Shown one piece after another: positions 8,096 to 12,272 of a DNA stretch of 12,272 nt (the stretch's first letter is position 1; every line of letters begins with the position of its first letter). A program made the position numbers and the translations under genes. Origin of the DNA: Bacteroidales bacterium (GTDB taxonomy: Bacteria; Bacteroidota; Bacteroidia; Bacteroidales; Porphyromonadaceae); assembly GCA_004555765.1 (NCBI GenBank), contig SFHG01000050.1:1-12272 (forward strand), written 5' to 3'. Below the pieces are notes generated by a model, which was given only the letters and a program-made list of their open reading frames with translations, was not told the DNA's origin and searched no databases.

Positions 8096-9046
8096 ATGCC
8101 GAAAGAAATTGCCACTTTTTCTCCATACCAATCTTTTTCACGGGATGCGTGGAAAGAACTCTCGAACCATCCGGATTTTCCCTTTTCCGAAATAGACCTT
8201 GACCGTCTCAAGGCGCTCAACGAACCCCTGACGTTGGACGAAATACGGGATATCTATCTCCCGTTGTGTCGCTTTTTGCAGATTCACATCCAGCACCACA
8301 AGAATCTGCATAACGAATACGGTCAGTTCTTCCACCGTGAGGTGCAAAACGTGCCTTTCGTCATCGGCATAGCGGGCAGTGTGGCAGTGGGTAAGAGTAC
8401 CACTGCACGGGTGCTCAATAAGCTCCTCTCGATGAACGCTTCCACGCCTCGAGTTTCGCTGATTACCACAGACGGGTTCCTTTATCCGAATGCGGAGCTT
8501 GAGCGGCGCGGGATACTTGACCGAAAGGGATTTCCGGAGAGCTATGATGCGGTTGCTTTGATCAATTTCCTTTCGGCTGTGAAGAGCGGTCGGCGCAACC
8601 TCAGGAGTCCCAGGTACTCCCACCTCTATTATGACATCATTCCGGACGAATATGATCTTGTGGATCAGCCGGATGTCCTTATCGTGGAGGGCATAAACGT
8701 GCTCCAAGTGGAGACGCCCCGGGAAAAGCGAAGAAGGAAAATCTTTGTCTCGGATTTCTTCGATTTCTCCATCTATGTGGATGCCGACGAGGAGAGTATA
8801 CGGAATTGGTATGTGAATAGGTTCATTCTTCTGAAAGAGACGGCATTCCAAAATCCGGACTCCTTCTTTGCACAGTATGCCGACCTTTCCAGGGAGGAAG
8901 CCCGAATCCTTGCCGGAAATATTTGGGACAGTATCAATAAACCTAATCTTATCGAGAACATCAGACCCACCCTCTTGCGATCTTCTCTTATCCTCGAAAA
9001 AGGCTCGGATCACTCCGTCCGCACCATCCGTCTCCGCAAAGTCTGA
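8096..9046 (+). CDS. coaA: Pantothenate kinase, type I (CoaA)
   Basis: This enzyme phosphorylates pantothenate with ATP, the first committed step of CoA synthesis, in the cytosol. From the ATG at 8096 the product is 316 residues, the same length as Escherichia coli CoaA, and it aligns along its whole length. Visible features are FSPYQSFSRDAW near the N-terminus, EIRDIYLPLCRF, the P-loop GIAGSVAVGKSTT with Lys100, LITTDGFL with catalytic Asp126, KGFPESYD, YSHLYYDIIPD and DFFDFSIYVDA. The frame stays open upstream to TTG 8081 and GTG 8093, but these would add only residues not seen in the family, so ATG is chosen. E. coli-type enzymes are inhibited by CoA; that is likely here but not shown. Many Bacteroidetes are thought to use the unrelated type III enzyme CoaX, so this type is worth noting. 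Confidence 0.95.
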   Translation: MPKEIATFSPYQSFSRDAWKELSNHPDFPFSEIDLDRLKALNEPLTLDEIRDIYLPLCRFLQIHIQHHKNLHNEYGQFFHREVQNVPFVIGIAGSVAVGKSTTARVLNKLLSMNASTPRVSLITTDGFLYPNAELERRGILDRKGFPESYDAVALINFLSAVKSGRRNLRSPRYSHLYYDIIPDEYDLVDQPDVLIVEGINVLQVETPREKRRRKIFVSDFFDFSIYVDADEESIRNWYVNRFILLKETAFQNPDSFFAQYADLSREEARILAGNIWDSINKPNLIENIRPTLLRSSLILEKGSDHSVRTIRLRKV

Positions 9047-9109
9047 CCCATTTTTCCCGGCCTTTCCCCGATGACGCAAAAGCCTCGGCATCAAGGGGCG
9101 GGAGATTGG

Positions 9110-9117
9110 TACTTTTG
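9110..9117 (+). promoter_or_regulatory. Orphan TAnnTTTG box in the convergent gap
   Basis: TACTTTTG at 9110-9117 is a full match to the Bacteroidetes -7 consensus and sits in GGTACTTTTG just before the hairpin at 9130-9182. No TTTG lies at the expected upstream distance. No plausible gene lies downstream on this strand, because the stretch is antisense to the 3' end of fumarase. It may be chance, a relic of the repeat's GGTAC unit, or the start of a short non-coding RNA. Confidence 0.25.
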
Positions 9118-9129
9118 TGCCCGTAGGTC

Positions 9130-9182
9130 AAAACAATTTCGGTCTGTGTCTCCCAAGTGCGGGACACAGACCGAAATGTTTT
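9130..9182. terminator. Probable bidirectional terminator hairpin between coaA and fumarase
   Basis: ATTTCGGTCTGTGTC at 9136-9150 pairs perfectly with 9163-9177 across a 12-base loop. Five more pairs (9130-9134 with 9178-9182) follow beyond one unpaired A at 9135, giving a 20-bp stem. Each strand runs into a short T-rich stretch (GTTTTCTTT on plus, GTTTTGACC on minus). Its position between two convergent genes fits a shared terminator. It also belongs to the intergenic repeat family, because CAGACC is in the right arm. Confidence 0.65.
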
Positions 9183-9196
9183 CTTTGGTACGTATC
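9130..9196 (+). repeat. Intergenic CAGACC/GTAC repeat element, copy 3
   Basis: The right half reads CAGACC (9167-9172), then GAAATGTTTTCTTT, then GGTACGTATC (9187-9196). This parallels the copy at 11014-11042, which reads CAGACC, AAAGTTTTCTCCC, GGTACGTACC. The left half carries GGTCTG (9141-9146), the reverse complement of CAGACC, so this copy is two units facing each other. Confidence 0.6.
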
Positions 9197-9233
9197 TGAC
9201 GGCAGTCAGACTTCGAGCCTCATAGGTGTGACA

Positions 9234-10856
9234 TCAGAGGAGTCCGTGGAAGAAGTCATTGCCCTTGTCATCTACGAGGATAAAGGCGGGGAAGTCTTCG
9301 ACCCGGATTTTCCAGATCGCTTCCATTCCGAGTTCGGGATATTCGAGAAGCTCTACCTTCTTGATGGAGTTTTGTGCTAAAATGGCTGCCGGACCTCCGA
9401 TGCTGCCGAGGTAGAAACCGCCGTGCTTCTTGCAGGCGTCCGTGACGGCTTGCGAGCGGTTCCCCTTCGCGATCATAATCATGGAGCCGCCGTTTTCTTG
9501 GAAGAGATCCACGTAGGGATCCATACGGCTTGCAGTAGTGGGGCCGAAAGAGCCGGATGCCATACCCTTGGGCGTCTTGGCGGGACCGGCGTAATAGACG
9601 GGGTGCTCCTTGAAGTACTCGGGGAGACCTTCGCCGTTGTCGAGGCGGTCTTTGAGCTTGGCGTGAGCAAAGTCGCGTGCCACGATGATTGTGCCGGAGA
9701 GGGAGAGACGGGTCGAGACCGGATACTGAGAGAGCTGCTTGAGGATTTCGTCCATCGGTCTGTCGAGGTCTACTTTCACGGTCTGTCCTTCGAGTCCTTC
9801 TCTGTACTTCTCGGGGATGTGGCGGGCGGGGTTCGTTTCGAGCTTTTCGAGCCAGATGCCTTTCTCGTTGATCTTGGCCTTGATGTTGCGGTCTGCCGAG
9901 CAGCTGACGCCGATGCTGATGAAGACGGACGCACCGTGGCGGGGAAGGCGGACTACTCTCACGTCGTGAGCGTAGGCCTTGCCGCCGAACTGGGCACCGA
10001 GACCCATTTCGCGGGTGTAAGCCCAGAGTTCCTTTTCGAGTTCCTTGTCGCGGAAGGCGTGTCCGAGCTCATTGCCGTGGTCGGGGAGATTGTCGTAGTA
10101 CTTTGCGCTGGCGAGCTTGAGCGTCTTGAGGTTAAGCTCGGGGGACATACCGCCGATGACGACGGCGATGTGGTAAGGCGGGCAAGCCGCGGTGCCGAAC
10201 ATCTTAAACTTTTCCTTGATGAACTTCGGCAGGTTCACCGGGTCGAGGACGGTCTTCGTCTGCGGAAAGAAGAAGGTCTTATTGGCAGAGCCGCCGCCTT
10301 TGACCACGCAGAGGAACTTGTATTCGTCGCCTTGGACGTGGAAGAGGTCTACTTGGGCAGGGAGGTTCGTGCCGGTATTGACCTCTTCGTACATACTCTT
10401 GGGCGCATTCTGAGAGTAACGCAGGTTGTCTTCCTGGTAGGTGTCGAAGATGCCGTTTTGGATGGCTTCGTCGTCGTTGAAGTCTGTCCATACTTGTGCT
10501 CCTTTTTTGCCCACGACGATGGCTGTGCCGGTGTCTTGGCAGAAAGGAAGCTGCCCTTTGGCCGAGACTTCGGCATTGCGCAGAAGCGTGAGGGCGACGT
10601 AGCGGTCGTTGTCGCTGGCCTCGGGGTCGTCGAGGATCTTACCCAGCATCGCCTGGTGCTCGGGACGGAGATAGAAGTTCACGTCGTGAAAAGCCTGTTT
10701 GGCCATCATCCGGAGACCTTCGTAGTCTACTTTTACAATCTTTTTGCCCTCGAACTCGGTCGTGTGTACGTACTGGTCGGTGAGCAGATAATACTCGGTC
10801 TTATCCTCAGAAGCTGTGGGGAAAAGCTCTTGATAACGGTACTCTTTATTTGCCAT
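9234..10856 (-). CDS. fum: Fumarate hydratase class I, iron-sulfur type
   Basis: This 540-residue cytosolic enzyme interconverts fumarate and malate with an oxygen-sensitive 4Fe-4S cluster. In fermenting Bacteroidales it feeds the reductive branch to succinate. The N-terminal catalytic part has LPFCQDTGTA (Cys106), FGTAACPPYH (Cys225) and IGVSCSADRN (Cys319), matching the three cluster cysteines of E. coli FumA almost number for number. The C-terminal half has STRLSLSGTI, GSFGPTTASRMD and AKGNRS, so alpha and beta parts are fused in one chain as in FumA/FumB. The reading frame is open 110 codons further upstream to 11186, but that part translates the intergenic repeat. The start at MANKEYRYQE sits about 40 bases after a TACCTTTG box and is clearly right. 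It stands alone, convergent with coaA and divergent from trmD. Confidence 0.96.
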   Translation of the reverse strand: MANKEYRYQELFPTASEDKTEYYLLTDQYVHTTEFEGKKIVKVDYEGLRMMAKQAFHDVNFYLRPEHQAMLGKILDDPEASDNDRYVALTLLRNAEVSAKGQLPFCQDTGTAIVVGKKGAQVWTDFNDDEAIQNGIFDTYQEDNLRYSQNAPKSMYEEVNTGTNLPAQVDLFHVQGDEYKFLCVVKGGGSANKTFFFPQTKTVLDPVNLPKFIKEKFKMFGTAACPPYHIAVVIGGMSPELNLKTLKLASAKYYDNLPDHGNELGHAFRDKELEKELWAYTREMGLGAQFGGKAYAHDVRVVRLPRHGASVFISIGVSCSADRNIKAKINEKGIWLEKLETNPARHIPEKYREGLEGQTVKVDLDRPMDEILKQLSQYPVSTRLSLSGTIIVARDFAHAKLKDRLDNGEGLPEYFKEHPVYYAGPAKTPKGMASGSFGPTTASRMDPYVDLFQENGGSMIMIAKGNRSQAVTDACKKHGGFYLGSIGGPAAILAQNSIKKVELLEYPELGMEAIWKIRVEDFPAFILVDDKGNDFFHGLL

Positions 10857-10894
10857 AAAAGTATTTGTGTGGGGTGAAAATTGACTTCTACCCT

Positions 10895-10902
10895 CAAAGG
10901 TA
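10895..10902 (-). promoter_or_regulatory. Promoter -7 box for fumarase
   Basis: Read on the minus strand, TACCTTTG is an exact match to the Bacteroidetes TAnnTTTG element, 38 bases before the fumarase ATG. The start of transcription would be near 10888, with a leader of about 30 bases. No TTTG is found at the ideal upstream distance, so the -33 element is weak. Confidence 0.5.
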
Positions 10903-10987
10903 CTACAAATACTTGAAAATCTTCTGTAATTTGTGCGTCTCGTCCGATTCGGGGCGCGCGAAGACGGTCGGGAGAGCGGTCGTTTTT

Positions 10988-11066
10988 GCACGTACCGGGA
11001 TTTTTTCTTCGGACAGACCAAAGTTTTCTCCCGGTACGTACCGAAAAACTTCTCCCGGTACGTACC
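10988..11066 (+). repeat. Intergenic CAGACC/GTAC repeat element, copy 4, with tandem GGTACGTACC palindromes
   Basis: CAGACC is at 11014-11019. TTCTCCCGGTACGTACC occurs twice without mismatch, at 11026-11042 and 11050-11066, a period of 24 bases. A third partial unit, CACGTACC, lies at 10989-10996. Each GGTACGTACC is its own reverse complement. The two copies can also pair with each other as an 11-bp stem (11033-11043 with 11056-11066) around a 12-base loop. The element lies between the divergent fumarase and trmD promoters. The rest of this 358-base gap holds only those promoter-like boxes and short leaders. Confidence 0.7.
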
Positions 11067-11108
11067 CCGGATATTTCCCTCTCCTTCGATTTTTCTGCGG
11101 GAGGTGCA

Positions 11109-11145
11109 TTTGGGCAAACGGGTAACCGAGAAAGTGGTACCTTTG
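11109..11145 (+). promoter_or_regulatory. Promoter candidate for trmD
   Basis: TACCTTTG at 11138-11145 is an exact match to the Bacteroidetes -7 consensus and lies 69 bases before the trmD ATG. TTTG at 11109-11112 is 25 bases upstream, somewhat farther than the usual 19-21. The box sits in GGTACCTTTG, so it shares the GGTAC string of the neighbouring repeat. trmD and guaA are probably both transcribed from here. Confidence 0.5.
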
Positions 11146-11214
11146 TAGTAGCGGAGAAAAGAAAATCGCATAGTCCGTACAGTCATTGACGATCACCATA
11201 AGCCCCGACAAAAT

Positions 11215-11907
11215 ATGAGGATAGACATCGTTACAGTCCTGCCCGAAATGGTCACCCCGTTTGTGGAGACCTCCATCCTCAAGCGTGCCCAAGAGAAAGG
11301 TCTGGCTGAGATTGTGGTGCATAACCTCAGGGACTACACGACGAATAAGTGGCGGAGGGTGGACGATTACCCTTACGGTGGCGCGGCAGGTATGGTGATG
11401 CAGATCGAGCCGGTGGAGCGCATTATCTCTCACCTCAAGTCCGAGCGGGACTACGACGAAGTGATATTCACGAGTCCGGATGGCGAGATACTCTCCCAGC
11501 CGATCGCCAATGCCCTGTCCCTTTTGGGCAATATCATCATCCTCTGCGGACACTACAAAGGCGTCGACCAGCGCATCCGGGAGCATCTCATTACCAAGGA
11601 GATCAGCATCGGTGACTACGTCCTTACAGGAGGCGAGCTGCCGGCCGCGATTATCGCAGACGCGGTGATCCGCCTTATCCCGGGCGTCCTCGGAGACGAA
11701 GAGAGCGCACTGACGGATTCGTTTCAGGACGGGCTTTTGGCTCCACCCATCTACACCCGCCCTGCGGACTACAAGGGGTGGAAAGTGCCGGAGGTGCTGC
11801 TCTCCGGTCACGCGGCCAAGATTGAAGAGTGGAACTATGCCCAGGCCATCGAAAGGACTAAGCGCCTGAGACCCTACCTTTTGGAAGACAAAGAAAACCA
11901 TCACTAA
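11215..11907 (+). CDS. trmD: tRNA (guanine37-N1)-methyltransferase TrmD
   Basis: This enzyme methylates N1 of G37 next to the anticodon, using S-adenosylmethionine, and so prevents +1 frameshifting. The protein is 230 residues, close to the usual length. The SPOUT-class knot that binds AdoMet is visible as ILCGHYKGVDQR (109-120) and SIGDYVLTGGELPAAIIAD (131-149). Arg153 (VIRLIPGVLG) and Asp168 (DSFQDGLLAPPIYTRP) match the tRNA-binding arginine and catalytic aspartate of the E. coli enzyme. The N-terminal MRIDIVTVLPEM and the segment YPYGGAAGMVM are typical. It is followed after 21 bases by guaA. The usual rpsP-rimM-trmD-rplS cluster of Proteobacteria and Firmicutes is absent here, as is common in Bacteroidetes. 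Confidence 0.97.
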   Translation: MRIDIVTVLPEMVTPFVETSILKRAQEKGLAEIVVHNLRDYTTNKWRRVDDYPYGGAAGMVMQIEPVERIISHLKSERDYDEVIFTSPDGEILSQPIANALSLLGNIIILCGHYKGVDQRIREHLITKEISIGDYVLTGGELPAAIIADAVIRLIPGVLGDEESALTDSFQDGLLAPPIYTRPADYKGWKVPEVLLSGHAAKIEEWNYAQAIERTKRLRPYLLEDKENHH

Positions 11908-11928
11908 ACTGCATACATATTTATCCTT

Positions 11929-12272
11929 ATGCTCAAAAAAATACTTATCCTCGACTTTGGATCGCAGACGACCCAGCTCATAGGTCGCCGCATCAGAGAC
12001 CTCGGAGTGTACAGCGAGATAGTCCCTTATCACGCTTTGGACAAACAAAACCCCGAAGAGATCTGGGGAATCATCCTCTCCGGAAGCCCATTCTCGGTCA
12101 ATGACCCGAATGCCTTCAAGATCGATGTGGATAAGCTCTTCTCCTTTGGTGTCCCCGTCCTCGGTATCTGCTACGGCGCACAGCTCCTGATGCATGAGCT
12201 TGGGGGAAAAGTGGCCAAGAGCAAGACCCGCGAATACGGTCGGACCCACCTCTCTTTCCTCAACCCCGATGA
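11929..12272 (+). CDS. guaA: GMP synthase, glutamine-hydrolysing, 3'-truncated by window edge
   Basis: This enzyme converts XMP to GMP using ATP and glutamine. Only the first 114 codons, most of the class I glutamine amidotransferase domain, lie in the window. The start ATG gives MLKKILILDFGSQTTQLIGR, the standard GuaA opening, followed by IILSGSPFSV (oxyanion region) and LGICYGAQLL with nucleophile Cys81. The catalytic His-Glu pair and the ATP-pyrophosphatase and dimerisation domains lie beyond base 12272. The 21-base gap after trmD has no clear promoter, so the two genes are probably co-transcribed. Confidence 0.95.
   Translation, partial: MLKKILILDFGSQTTQLIGRRIRDLGVYSEIVPYHALDKQNPEEIWGIILSGSPFSVNDPNAFKIDVDKLFSFGVPVLGICYGAQLLMHELGGKVAKSKTREYGRTHLSFLNPD

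Noticed and set aside
9117..9380. 87-codon plus-strand frame in the convergent region
   Set aside because: It covers the terminator hairpin and the antisense of the fumarase C-terminus, with no supporting motif.
9423..10877. 484-codon open frame on the plus strand
   Set aside because: It is antisense to the well-supported fumarase gene, has low-complexity Val/Leu/Glu/Asp-rich composition, and shows no family motifs. It is a shadow caused by codon bias.
10988..11066. CRISPR array
   Set aside because: There are only two full units, the 7-base gap between the 17-base units is too short for spacers, and no cas genes are present.
10857..11186. 110-codon N-terminal extension of fumarase
   Set aside because: It translates the GGTACGTACC repeat (GTYREK twice), has no homology to the family, and the -7 box at 10895-10902 lies inside it.
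10903..12249. 448-codon open frame on the minus strand
   Set aside because: It runs antisense through trmD and guaA and through the intergenic repeat. Both opposite-strand genes are unmistakable.
1..12272. Defence island, prophage or transposon
   Set aside because: No integrase, transposase, phage structural, restriction or toxin gene is seen. The only nuclease is an AddB-type repair subunit.

Overview
The window reads as a core-chromosome segment of an anaerobic member of the Bacteroidota, most likely order Bacteroidales. A Porphyromonas-like organism is a plausible guess, but the sequence alone does not prove it. The reasons are promoter-like sequences of the Bacteroidetes type (TTTG, about 20 bases, TAnnTTTG), few Shine-Dalgarno sites, an oxygen-labile class I fumarase, a two-domain sialate O-acetylesterase of a kind known from this group, and an AddB-type nuclease of the Bacteroidetes form. 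The DNA is moderately GC-rich by eye.

Layout from left to right. Plus strand: the 3' part of pyrE (1-585) and a small SRPBCC-fold protein (682-1110). Next comes an apparent two-gene operon of a Rieske-like lipoprotein (1267-1770) and a secreted esterase with two catalytic domains (1774-3891). A closely packed trio follows: addB-like nuclease (4046-7369), lipB (7389-8066) and coaA (8096-9046). The minus strand then carries class I fumarate hydratase (10856-9234), convergent with coaA. Divergent from fumarase are trmD (11215-11907) and the 5' part of guaA (11929 to the window end).

Most genes are housekeeping: pyrimidine and purine nucleotide synthesis (pyrE, guaA), lipoate and CoA cofactors (lipB, coaA), the fumarate/malate step of anaerobic metabolism, tRNA m1G37 methylation (trmD) and recombinational repair (addB). 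The exported pair at 1267-3891 is the most niche-related part. Its esterase probably removes acetyl groups from host or dietary glycans, such as O-acetylated sialic acids.

The most unusual signal lies between the genes. All four intergenic gaps longer than 150 bases (1111-1266, 3892-4045, 9047-9233, 10857-11214) hold a hairpin-forming element built from the same parts: CAGACC followed by an A/T-rich run, and GGTACGTACC-type palindromes. Three of the four hairpins have a 12-base loop. This looks like a dispersed, non-coding intergenic repeat family. No mobile element, CRISPR array, tRNA, rRNA or clear defence system is visible, and I do not see a convincing new multi-gene system.
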